64,000 nucleotides of DNA. Source: Schistocerca nitens (taxonomy: Eukaryota > Arthropoda > Insecta > Orthoptera > Acrididae). The stretch spans positions 542,305,602 through 542,369,601 of the forward strand of contig NC_064616.1 in the NCBI RefSeq assembly GCF_023898315.1. Direction: 5' to 3'. Below the pieces are notes generated by a model. The model did not search any database, was not told where the DNA came from, and saw nothing but the letters and a program-made list of their open reading frames with translations. The first letter of the stretch is position 1, and each line of letters starts with the position of its first letter. Positions 10,256 through 20,464 of the stretch are shown here, one piece after another. The position numbers and the translations under genes were made by a program.

Positions 10256-12022
10256 ATGGCGTGTGAAAAACGTAACACTAGGCTCCAAAGTAAACTGGGA
10301 AATAATAGTGAACACGAGCATAGCTTATCAGCACCACTGTGTAATGAATTAACAGACATTCAAAGTAGTAATTTGGTAATTGTGCAAAGGGAAATGGAGC
10401 GGGCGGCAAATAATGGTGTAGACAATGAAACAAGTAGTGAACATGGAAGCATTATCGATCGATCGGTCGGCAACAGCTCACCTCAGGTATCCGAAATGAC
10501 AGAACACAATACTGTAAATACTATAGACTCAGGTTTTGGGTCCTCACCGTTTTCTCAAATGAGTCAAGACACATTTTCTGCTTGTCAGAATGTGAATGTT
10601 GCCGGTGAAAATGCACTGCCAAAAATCATAGAGAAACAGATTCCAGACACTAATTCATTATTATTGCAATTAGTGCAACAAATGGAACTAAATCAGAGAC
10701 AAACACAGCAAAAGCTTCAAAAGTTAGACACAATGGAACAAAATCTTCGGAAGTTATACACCACGCTTGAACAAACACGTGAAGATTTAACAACTGAGTT
10801 ACGTAACATTGAATCGAAATGTCAAAAAGTCTGTAATGACGTAAAAACACAAATTTGTGAGCATTTTCTACCAATTTTTTCGCGGCATGAAAATGCATTA
10901 CAGAATCACGAAGTAGCCACAAAAGAACTGCAAACTATTGTTCATGAAAACCATGAGACCTTGCAAGCTAAAATTGACTCAGTTGCATCTACCGATTCTG
11001 TTACGCAACTTGCAAAAACTCAGGAAAACTTAAAGGACACAGTAGATACTCTGAAAATTGGTTCAGAAAGACATATGGAGGAAATTAGTTCATTATCAGA
11101 GAAAGTAGTAGAACTTTCGGATCAGCTAAATAATTTATATACGAAGGTAGATGATAATCTGAATGACACAAAACCGGTAGTCTTTAATGACACAGAAGAG
11201 TGCGAACAAATTAAAAAAGTCAAAAAAAATCAGAATAAAATTAATCCTCAACACCAAAGAGAAATCCGGGAAGTACAAGATCAGCTGACACAGGTAATAC
11301 AAGAATTACGTATTTCAGAGGACACTCGCGCTCCAATACGGGAAGAGGGTCATAGAAATACGGAACAGCCACAAAATAATAACACGGGTTACTTCGGAAA
11401 TTATGAAAGAAATTGGCAAGGTACACCAAATTTTGAGATGGAACCGCCGAAACGAAATAACAATGACCGATATGCGACTCGCCGACATGATGATTTTGAC
11501 TATAAGCTGTTTATTACTACACGTAAATTAAAAACTTTTAAGAATTCCGGCAACGACATTCATCCACAAGCGTGGCTTCATCAATTCTCTCATTGTTTTC
11601 CTCCCAATTGGTCATTAGAGCACAGATTAGAATTCATGTGTGGCTATTTAGAGAATGAACCAGCTGTAAGAATGCGATCGCTCATTCACGATTGCCAAAG
11701 TGAAGGAGAATTTTATCATGCCTTCCTCTCAGCATATTGGTCTCAAGCTACACAAGACCGAGTAAAACATAGCATCATAATGATGAAGCATTTCGAACAA
11801 TCTGAATTTTCCAGTCTTGTGAAATATTTTGAAGACATGTTGCACAAGAATCAGTACCTGTCAAACCCATACAGCCCCTCAGAACTCATCCGCATTTGCT
11901 TAATCAAACTACCTGGACATTTACGACATATTGTTTTGGCAGGACGTTGCAAAGACGACATTGAAGCTTTTCAGGGACTCTTACAAGAATTAAAAATTGA
12001 CACTGACAATCGCGGAACGTGA
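10256..12022 (+). CDS. gag: G2 Gag (588 codons to first stop)
   Basis: This is the best preserved ORF of the window. The ATG (context ACAATAATGGCG) follows a 305-bp leader after the LTR. Residues 1-130 are low-complexity and acidic. About 130-350 are rich in Q, E, L and K with heptad-like spacing (QLVQQMELNQRQTQQKLQKL), so probably a long coiled coil. About 430-585 look like a capsid domain of arthropod Gypsy elements (HPQAWLHQFSHCFPPNWSLE, then WSQATQDRVKHSI). Gag would assemble cytoplasmic particles that package element RNA. The frame stops at TGA 12020-12022 but stays open beyond it to 12577, so the stop is probably a mutation or a read-through site. Function is inferred from position and domain resemblance. 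Confidence 0.8.
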   Translation: MACEKRNTRLQSKLGNNSEHEHSLSAPLCNELTDIQSSNLVIVQREMERAANNGVDNETSSEHGSIIDRSVGNSSPQVSEMTEHNTVNTIDSGFGSSPFSQMSQDTFSACQNVNVAGENALPKIIEKQIPDTNSLLLQLVQQMELNQRQTQQKLQKLDTMEQNLRKLYTTLEQTREDLTTELRNIESKCQKVCNDVKTQICEHFLPIFSRHENALQNHEVATKELQTIVHENHETLQAKIDSVASTDSVTQLAKTQENLKDTVDTLKIGSERHMEEISSLSEKVVELSDQLNNLYTKVDDNLNDTKPVVFNDTEECEQIKKVKKNQNKINPQHQREIREVQDQLTQVIQELRISEDTRAPIREEGHRNTEQPQNNNTGYFGNYERNWQGTPNFEMEPPKRNNNDRYATRRHDDFDYKLFITTRKLKTFKNSGNDIHPQAWLHQFSHCFPPNWSLEHRLEFMCGYLENEPAVRMRSLIHDCQSEGEFYHAFLSAYWSQATQDRVKHSIIMMKHFEQSEFSSLVKYFEDMLHKNQYLSNPYSPSELIRICLIKLPGHLRHIVLAGRCKDDIEAFQGLLQELKIDTDNRGT

Positions 12023-12577
12023 AAACAGGAACAGAACAATTACAGGTCACATCCGTCGCAATTCCGCAATGAAAGAAATAATAACTGGACACGACAAGGC
12101 TATTCTCACAACACAAATCATGACCAAAACAGACACCACCCGTATGACAACCGCTGGCAGAGTAGTAATAATTACAGGGAAAGATCACCTCTCCGCGCTA
12201 ATGACTATTACAGAGACAATCAGAGAAACAGACAATATGGGAACCAAAATAACTATTATTACGGGAGACAGAATAACTTTAGACGCAACGGTCCAACGCG
12301 CAGTTACGATTCAGGGAGAAATTCTCCACCACTTAACCGACAAGAAAGAAACTACAAGAACTACCAACATGACGACAGACGATGTGATCGTAACGACAGA
12401 CCTGAATTGCATCAGAACTGGCGGGATTTAAACAGGGCAGGGCCCTCTCGTCACGGTGAATTTCTAGGTCTCCAAATCCCAATAACGACGCGCGCCATCA
12501 AAGAGACAATAGGCAATGACTCATACCCCTGGCAGCCACAAAACGTACTTATGAAACTGACGACGCAGCTGCCGTAG
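12023..12577 (+). pseudogene. gag: G2 Gag C-terminal extension: N/Y/R-rich, no zinc knuckle
   Basis: In the same frame as gag, directly after its TGA, about 185 codons stay open to TAG at 12575-12577. The translation is dominated by Asn, Arg, Tyr, Gln and His (for example NNYRERSPLRANDYYRDNQ), a basic low-complexity nucleocapsid-like tail. No CX2CX4HX4C knuckle is present, unlike many Gypsy Gag proteins. The pol frame lies at -1 relative to gag and opens after its own TGA at 12517-12519. The two frames therefore overlap at 12520-12577, the arrangement expected for -1 frameshift expression. No textbook slippery heptamer is obvious in the overlap; CCACAAAACG at 12537-12546 is the only A-rich run. 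Confidence 0.7.
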
Positions 12578-12594
12578 CTAGTAATTACGTAAAA

Positions 12595-14304
12595 ATGGGA
12601 GACATTAGGGACATCTTACTCCAGGAACATGATGTAAAACATAACAACATTGCATATCCTGTGATTCACATTACAGTAAATGACGTAAAATTTACGGCAG
12701 TACTTGACTCTGGCAGTCCCATTTCAGTAATTAGTGAAACAGCCTTTAGGAAATGCAACAAATCGAACGATTGCCCCACACTTACGTTACGTAAGATTAA
12801 ATTACAAAGTGCAATCTTTGGAAAAAGTGTAGATGTACGCCAACAAACCAACTTAGAATTCTTTTGTCAAAGCCACAGCTTCTCTATAAACTTTCTTACT
12901 CTTCCATTATTGTCTACGGAAATTATATTGGGAGTAGACTTTTTGAATGAATACAAAGCAAACTTAAACTTTCACGATTCTGAAATAAGTTTAGAGAAAG
13001 AAGGTAAGTCAATAGCTTTGAAATTTGAAGATTGGCTCTCAAAACACGACGAAGAAATTAATCGGCTTTACCTGCTGTTAGACAACAGTTCGGAATTTTC
13101 GACGGAACTTGACACTAACAATCACTCTGCAAGTACTGACAGGGATGATATCGACGGCGCATTTGATACTAATGAGTTTATTCAGAATAAAATTCAATCA
13201 ATTGAGAATTGTAATGACACTGATAGGCAAGACCTTTTAGAGATTTTACAACCACATTCCACGGTTTTTATTCTCCAAACAGGAAGAATCAAGGGATTTC
13301 AATACCAATTTTGTGTTCGTGAGCATACTAAATTTTGTGTTAGACCATACGTAATTCCGGCACGTTATAGGGACCGTGTTAGAACAGAAATACAACGTAA
13401 GCTTTACGAGGGCATTATTGAGCCTGCAGTAAGCTCATACAACAGTCCATTACATGTTGTTGAGGAGAAAAATGGATCGATCAGGCTTGTCTTAGATTCG
13501 AGACAAATCAATACTATCATCATTCCTGAAACAGACAGGCCGCAAACGTTGGAAGAACTTCTTCAAAATTTTAATGGTGTAAAAGGGTTATCTTCTATTG
13601 ATCTCAGATCCAGCTTTTATCAGATCGAACTTCATCCAGAATGTAGAAAATACACAGCTTTACTTTGTTTCGGCGTTTATTATCAGTTTCGGAAACTTCC
13701 TTTTGGTTTGAACATTTCTTCGGTAGAATTCATTCGCGGGCTAAATTCCATATTACCTGAGTTCTTAAAACGTCACATCACCTTATATGTAGACAATATT
13801 CTGATAGCAGAAGCCTCATGGGAACAACACAATCGCATCCTCAACAGCGTGTTACATATTTTTGCAGAATCTGGTATTACAGTTAACTTGGAAAAGTCTG
13901 AATTCGGTAGGACAAAGGTGAAGTTTTTGGGACATATTATTTCTTCTGAAGGCATTCAGCCGGATCCTGAAAAGTTAGAACGAATCAGAGCCATTCCAGT
14001 TCCATCCACAAAAAAACAAGTCCGCAGTTTTCTACGTCTCGTAAATTTTGACCGTCGTTTTCTGAATATGCAAATTCTAGTTACACCAAAACTTGGTTCT
14101 CTCACTGGAATAAATACTATTAGGAACTGGGACGAACAAGCACAGTTGGAATTCAATTCTTTGAAGGAATCGCTACTTAACGCACCAATACTAGCTGATC
14201 CAGATCTGTCACAAGATATCTGCCTTAGTACGGATTCTTCTAAAGTCGGTCTTGGTGCCCATTTATTTCAAGAAGCCACAGAAAATGACACTACTGTTCA
14301 GTAA
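12595..14304 (+). pseudogene. pol: G2 Pol: protease and reverse transcriptase (active site altered)
   Basis: A 569-codon open frame. The ATG is only the first Met; the frame is open from 12520. Residues about 20-110 are a retropepsin: VLDSGSPISVIS carries the D-S-G site and IILGVDFLNEYKANLNF follows. RT occupies about 240-470: YNSPLHVVEEKNGSIRLVLD, SSIDLRSSFYQIELHPE, FRKLPFGLNISSVEF, then LYVDNILIAE at about 397-406. Metaviral RTs have Y-V-D-D here. The second Asp codon is AAT (13795-13797), which should abolish polymerase activity. KFLGHIISSEGIQPDPEKL is the connection. RNase H begins near residue 540 with CLSTDSSKVGLGAHLF. The frame ends at a TAA (14302-14304) inside RNase H, although the same frame continues. 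Confidence 0.9.
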
Positions 14305-15000
14305 ACCATTGCTTTTGCTAGCCGAGTGCTAACAAAATCTGAAAAAAAAAATTATTCCGTTACTGAATTAGAAGCTTTAGCTATCGTTTGGGCATTTAAC
14401 AAATTTCGTTTCTTTCTTTCTGGTAAGCACGTAAAATTATACAGTGATCATCGTGCATTACAATTTCTTACGTCTTCAAAATTAAATCATGACAGGTTAA
14501 AACGTAGAGCATGGTTTCTGCAAGAATTCCACTTCACAATTGTCTACATTACCGGCAAGGAGAACATTGTTGCGGACGCACTGTCACACGCACCGGCTGG
14601 GCTTGAGAAAAGTAACACAGAATGCAACCTCGAGAAAAATTTCAGTATTCTTTACATTCAGAAAGTCGCCTTTGAAAACTTCATCACCACATCTTTAAAG
14701 GACATTGCTCATGAACAAGATAAAGATCCGATTTGGAAAGACATTAAAAGTAAATGGCATGAAAAGACACGCACTCAGATTCGGCATTATTATCTGGTTA
14801 GAAACAACATACTCTTCAAACGCTGCACTGTTCATGACAAGCTATGGGTACTTTGCATTCCAGACGATTTGGTTAATAAGCCCATTTGGTATATTCATTT
14901 CAGCTACGCACATTTTGGTCCACGAAAATGTTATCATATTCTTCGAACGACTTGTCATTTTAACAATATGGAAAAGAGAATTCGAATTGTCTATTTGTAA
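14305..15000 (+). pseudogene. pol: G2 Pol: RNase H remainder and integrase zinc-finger start
   Basis: Same frame as the upstream pol ORF, after its in-frame TAA. It has FASRVLTKSEKKNYSVTELE and HVKLYSDHRALQFLTSS (acidic RNase H residues), then the tether-like ITGKENIVADALSH that closes RNase H in Gypsy elements. The integrase N-terminus appears as IHFSYAHFGPRKCYHIL, the two His of an HHCC finger. The matching CKLCQKAK (the two Cys) is only reached in the +1 frame at about 14996. A frameshift therefore lies at about 14960-14995. Confidence 0.85.
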
Positions 15001-15888
15001 ACTTTGTCAAAAGGCGAAACCATCTACCATCTCACATCGCGCTCCGTTGTTTCCTATCATTCCTTCTAAATGAAAAGAATTTGCTGCTGTTGATCTCTTG
15101 GGACCCCTTGTCGGACAATCGAATGGATTTTCGTACGTTCTAGTCGCTGTTGAGCTTACTTCAAAATTTGTTTCTTTCACTCCGTTACGTAAAGCCACTG
15201 GACGGCCTGTATCCAACGCCTTTGATAAATATTTCTTACGTGAAGTTGGTCACGTTTCTAAAGTCATTTCAGATAACGGACCGCAATTCAGATCTGCTGT
15301 TTGGTCACGCATGCTTCGGATCATAAAATCAAACATGCTTTTATTTCATTGTACTCACCACATTGTAACCCGTCTGAACGGATTATGAAAGAAACCAATG
15401 AGCTTTGCAGACTTTATTGTCACAGAAAGCATCAGCATTGGGACAGATATTTACACTTATTTCAAAATGTGCTGAATGAAATGCCTCATGACTCCACTGC
15501 TTTACCACCTACTCTTGTACTGAAGAATGAAGAACCGCCGAACAGAATCAGAGACCTTGTACGTTTCGCGAATACACGTAAACTCTGACACAAAGACATA
15601 ATTGATTTGGCTATTAAAAATATAAAATCTGCAACAGACAAAAGGAGAAAACTACACGGTAAAGCAAATGCAAAGAAATTATATATTGGTCAGAAAGTTC
15701 TCATTAAAGCTCATTCATTGTCACATAAGAAGAAACACTTGAGTCACAAATTCTTTCTAGTTTACAATGGACCTTACAGAATCCGACGTATACCACATGA
15801 TAAATGCGTTGAAGCTGAAACTCTCCGTACCAGGAAGAGTAAAGGTTTACACCACATTTCACATGTAAAACCGTTTATTGAGAGATAA
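15001..15888 (+). pseudogene. pol: G2 Pol: integrase core and C-terminal domain, frameshifted
   Basis: Three frames carry one integrase. 14996-15388 holds CKLCQKAKPS, then AAVDLLGPLVGQSNG (first catalytic Asp), then VISDNGPQFRSAVW (second Asp). A TGA interrupts it at about 15071. A shift near 15320-15340 moves to the frame holding YSPHCNPSERIMKETNELC (third catalytic Glu), which stops at TGA 15586-15588 and resumes to 15888. The C-terminal part reads VYNGPYRIRRIPHDKCVEAE and ends KGLHHISHVKPFIER, a GPY-type module shared with G1 and typical of Gypsy integrases. All three DDE residues are present, but the protein cannot be made from this copy without recoding. Confidence 0.85.
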
Positions 15889-18800
15889 TCTGTTTTTTTT
15901 AACTTAGTCTTTGATATAAAATTTTTCACTTCACGTTACTTGTACTCTTTGTCACACTTAGAAACTGTTAATATGCAACTATGTTTTAAAATTAACTATC
16001 CAGTCTAGAACCTAGGGAACATATTTAGACAGTAATTACAAATGCTTTGTTATAGTGAACAGACGACAAAGTATTATTGTGTGTGTACATTCTTGCTTGT
16101 TATTTGCACGATTACGTAACGACTATAAGGCTTACATACTGAGAACATATTCCAGTACTGCTAATGAGATTTTAATGCAACATTTTGGTTTACTTGAAAA
16201 GACATTCTTTATTTGAAATACTTTCTGAGAGATACCAGATGACACAGTGGTTAGTTTATTTGACAGCTACACGACTATATCACGACGCTACTAATGTGTG
16301 ACAGAATTTGCATTATTGCTTTTGCGGTGTATCTGTTTTATATCTGCACAGTTTTTCTAAATTCTTCTGGAAAGTAAAACATGTTTAATAGTAACTTTAG
16401 TGGTATAGCTACAATGTGACAGCCTTTTCCGTAGTACAACAATACGTTACATTATAGTACTTTCTTGATCACGGTAAGGTACGTAATAACTACGATATCT
16501 ATACGCAAAGCATTTCACTTTCGTTTATGATGACGTAAGTACATTGACTACAGCAGAACTTTGCTTACAGAGGACGATAACTACGACACTTCCACAGAAT
16601 TATCTTACAGCAAGACGCACATTTAGCGCTGCAGGACAAGCATTTGAGTGAATAATTTTGTACTTGAACCATTTATTTTTCAAGATTTTTGAATTACAAA
16701 GAAAGTTTTCCTTGATACATTTCATTCCATTGCTGTAATCTGTAACACCTGAGGGTATAATTACATTAATCCTCAGGGGGTACACGCCTACATTGTGTAA
16801 TATGTGTCTGGCAAACACAAGGAGCCCTACCTAATATGTTATTTGCTTATACAACTTTACACATCGGTACCATATTTCTCTAACACATAAATTACACAGC
16901 TATCTGATCATTTAACAGAGAAACAAACATTTTTTTACTATGTCAGTGACAGATGTTTACGTAATTACGTAGTTGGATAACTTCACACTTATGAAATTGT
17001 ATTTTGTCTGTACTTTGTGAACTGTTCATATCTTTTTCGGAACCATTGTGATACTATGAGAGCTTTGAATGATGCGTTTGGTATGGGATCATGATTTTAA
17101 AGTACGTTTGAGTTAGATGACACTATTGAAATGAGCAGAGAATTCTTTTTAGGTTTTGAAACTATTGCAGAAGGCTACGACGATTCTAAGATTTGACTGA
17201 GGTGTTATGATGTTATTATTTCGACGACGATGTGTATTATGCTGTTAAGGTATGTTTATGATCAATAAGCTGATGTTATATGAGGAATTTGATTATGCTA
17301 CATATTTATTGTGATGAAATATTGAAGAAGTGAAGGCGAATATGTATATGTGTAATAAGGTAAAGAATAATGAGTTGTGGTTATGGACTCTGACTTGTGA
17401 AAAAGGATGTTGGAAGCCAAGAATTGTACTTTAAGAGTTATGAAATGTATCACAATGTCGGCGAAAATTTTTGGACATGTTATATTTATAGGATTTTGTT
17501 TCTACATGCTTGTAACGTAAATTCTCGACCCGTGAAATTTTTTATATGAGACTGTCACTGTAGTGCAAACTGCTGTCGTAAATATTTCGGTAAGAAAGTC
17601 AAGTGACCTTGACGTAATGCGTCGTGAGCGGCCAGCTGTGCCAGCTGCCTGGAGAAAGAGCCATTAGGTGGAGAAGAAAAGAGGCCATTAACCTCGCTAT
17701 TGACATTCCTTTGTAGAAAGCATCGCAAATACGACACGCTCATTACTTGGAAACATATGATTACTCGTACTTTGTGCTACTTACTGAAATACTTATGAAT
17801 TGATGGGAAATATTCTTACATCTGCACACCTGATTATGACAAGTGTCTTTCTATGAGAGTTGAGAGAAATTCTACTGACTTATGAAATGCCACATGACTA
17901 TTAAATGTTGTTCTTATGCTTTGCTTTATACATAGTTGCTTATTTCATTTGATATCTGTTTTCCAGCTGTGTTGCAGCATTGGTTTCGTAAAATAAAATT
18001 AAATGCATTTGCTAATGTGAACTCTTTCTGTCAACAGATCTATTAAATAATAACTTTATGATCCACATTCTTCGAAAAAGGAGCACTTGGAAAGGAAAGA
18101 ACAATAAGAAGCGACTAATAACAGTAACTGCATACATAATTTTCTTTTCAAGTACATGGTAATTTTTTTTTAGAATAATTTTTTGTGGTGCACCACTTTA
18201 ATGACATAGACATTAAAGTGTGAATAGACATTTTCCTTACTACATTGTTGTCTTTAGTGTACTATTTTTTCTGCTTGAGCTTTGTCATGTTTAGGTATAA
18301 GTTATTGCATTTGCTACTGCTGTTTGCCAGGCATAGTGTTACTGAATTTGACTTTGTATTACTCTGTTAAGCCAGTTTTACTACTGATTTATTTTTCTTG
18401 TCTGCTGCACATTGCCTTATATTAGTTATAATATTGCAATTGCTTTGCTAATTTATATATACTGCTGCTTGCTTTGCCAATTTCCATTTTTTTGTCATTT
18501 CTGTTTGTGTTAATTTGTTATGTGCTGCTGCATTGCCTCGTCCCTTAGTTTAGCATCTGAGCTCAGCAGATTTAAGTTAGCTTAGAGGGGGTAGACTATA
18601 TAAGAAACTAACTATGATGAATTGGAAGAAATGCATTGAGAAGCTATAATAAAATGGTTTGGCCAAAAAAAGTAGTGTACAGTGGACAAAAACTATTTTT
18701 GAAAGAGGATGTGAACAGAATACAGAATGCATGCTTGGATAGGATTTTTTGTGGTGGAAACAAATGTTGAAATAAGAGGAAAGATCTACAGAATGAAGTT

Positions 18801-20030
18801 TTGGGTTGGACTGCAGTACCAAATGTTACACTGAAAACAAAGCCTGTCCTTTTCTCCTGTGTTATTCTGCTATGTGTTTATGTACTCTTGTGTATTTGTG
18901 TCTTTCCTATCTTTATGTGTTTAGCTAATAAGATTTATGTTGTAGAATTTTTCTGATAATATGTTATTTACTTTGTAAAGATGTTTAGACATTATTCATT
19001 CTGTTTTGTTTTAATGCTCATATGTGAAGTTGATGTTTCAAAAGTTATTCTGATCTTTATGTATGTACTTATGTCATAGTTATTGTAACACTGATGTACA
19101 TGTTTATTCTTTTGTAAAGCCTGTTTTACTACAAATTTTATCTGTATTGTTATGTTCTTTAATGATGTATTTTGTACCTTTGTTACTGTATTCTTATGTT
19201 ATAAAATTGTAATTGACATCAGTTCATCAAATTAAGTAACTTGTAAGTTACATTTCACTGCACACGTTTCTGTTGGTCATAGTATATAGACAATATGTGA
19301 GAAGTAGGGACTGTTAGTGTTTGCACATGTGTTGATAATTCAGCAAGGTACTGGTTAACAGCACTGCTGGTTCTAAGGACAATTCCAAAAACTTTGTGCG
19401 TGTACAAGTGGTGGGTTATGGACTTGCTATATTCCCCGCAAGACTCTTCAATGGTGATTGTGCACCTGCACAGTCGCAATAGATGGCTGCTGGCCGTCTC
19501 TACAAGGACCACAGTGGGTCTGCCTCTCTGATGGCCCACCAATACCATTATTTCTACAAGGACTGCACTGGGTCTGCACCTCTGGTGGCCCACCAATACC
19601 ATACTCTCTACCAGGACTACAGTGGGTCTGCTCTGTGATTACCTACCTACCAATATTCTCAAACTTCGACTACCTCTGCAGTGGGTTTGCTCTGTTGTGG
19701 CCCATTACCTGTCTGCATGTCAAGAGTCAGCACTGTCTTTCCGTTGGAAGGACAACACTACTTCTTCAAGACTGCATGGAAATCCACTACTTCTGTGTGC
19801 ATTTTGTTTTACTGCTCAGACTTTGAGAAAAACACTGCAATTTTACTGTGATGAACGATCAGGACTGTCTTTATGGACTGTGTGAAAATTTTAGATTTTT
19901 ACCAACATTATATCGATAAGTGTGTGCATTTGATTTCTTTGTTATTGTAATTGTGAAAAATTTTTTCAAATCTGTATTGGCCACTGCCCAAAACAATTTG
20001 TAAAATTTTTTGTGGGGTGCATGGGGGCTA
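15889..20030 (+). other. Long non-coding 3' region of G2
   Basis: About 4.1 kb between the integrase stop and the 3' LTR, AT-rich and without a long sense ORF. Most of its second half (from about 17826) is repeated in the truncated copy at 52784-55003, so it is a real family feature. It may be a decayed third ORF (env position) or an untranslated region. No signal peptide or membrane protein is visible. It contains a 54-bp tandem repeat, and a G-rich tract GTGGGGTGCATGGGGG just before the LTR at about 20011-20028 could be the polypurine tract. Confidence 0.7.
19500..19660 (+). repeat. 54-bp tandem repeat in the G2 3' region
   Basis: Three diverging units begin at 19501, 19555 and 19609 (TACAAGGACC..., TACAAGGACT..., TACCAGGACT...). 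They carry CAGTGGGTCTGC and GATGGCCCACCAATACCAT blocks. The same array is present at about 54473-54640 in the second G2 copy, so it was in their common ancestor. Confidence 0.85.
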
Positions 20031-20464
20031 TGTAAGTAGGCTGTTTAGGTGTTTATATTGGTAACGCCACGTAGCGCTCTGTATGAAAATCACTGACTGT
20101 GCTGTGTGCAGTCTGTGGCTGGTTTGCATTGTTGTTGGCTATTGTAGTGTTGGGCAGTTGGCTGTTAACAGCGCGTAGCGTTGCGCAGTTGGAGGTGAGC
20201 CGCCAGCAGTGGTGGATGTGGGGAAGTGAGATGCCTTCAGTAGTCTGAATCTTTTATTTAGCTAGCAGTATTGGCGCTCGCTGTATTGCAGTAGTTTGAG
20301 TAACGAAGATTTTTGTGAGGTAAGTGATTTGTGAAATGTATAGGTTAATTTAGTCAGGGCCATTCTCTTGTAGGGATTATTGAAAGTCAGATTACGTTGC
20401 GCTAAAAAATATTGCGTGTCAGTTGAAGCACAGTCATGTATAATTTTTCTAAGGGGACATTTCA
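20031..20464 (+). repeat. G2 3' LTR (434 bp, internal deletion)
   Basis: It matches the 5' LTR from TGTAAGTAGGCTG to the TTTCA end but lacks 177 bp. GGGAAGTGAGATG joins directly to CCTTCAGTAGT. A TG at both deletion edges suggests short homology at the breakpoint. Because LTRs are copied identically at insertion, the loss happened after integration (or during an aberrant reverse transcription). Confidence 0.9.

Larger units (their letters stand above)
9340..20464 (+). mobile_element. G2: Gypsy-type LTR retrotransposon, complete ends, nested in G1
   Basis: An 11.1-kb plus-strand element with LTRs beginning TGTAAGTAGGCTG and ending GGGGAC(G/A)TTTCA. It is flanked by the exact 5-bp repeat TGTTA (9335-9339 and 20465-20469). 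Order: 5' LTR, leader, gag, protease-RT, RNase H, integrase, an unusually long (about 4.1 kb) non-coding 3' region, 3' LTR. The coding part has a premature stop in gag, an altered RT active site, a stop in RNase H and at least two frameshifts and a stop in integrase, so this copy is not autonomous. A truncated sister copy lies at 52784-55560. Joining the flanks across the TGTTA duplication gives continuous G1 gag, which proves the insertion order. Confidence 0.95.

Noticed and set aside
11997..12431. 144-codon Thr-rich ORF as a separate G2 gene
   Set aside because: It is the wrong frame over the gag extension; the gag frame itself is open through the same stretch and has the sensible basic composition.
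19255..19885. Overlapping ORFs with repeated VLVGHQRCRP-like peptides as a repeat protein
   Set aside because: They arise from the 54-bp tandem DNA repeat, and frames on both strands are equally open; no start or motif supports a gene.
9340..20464. Possible infectious endogenous retrovirus with an envelope gene
   Set aside because: No env-like ORF, signal peptide or transmembrane segment in the 4.1-kb region after integrase; only a Gypsy-type retrotransposon is supported.
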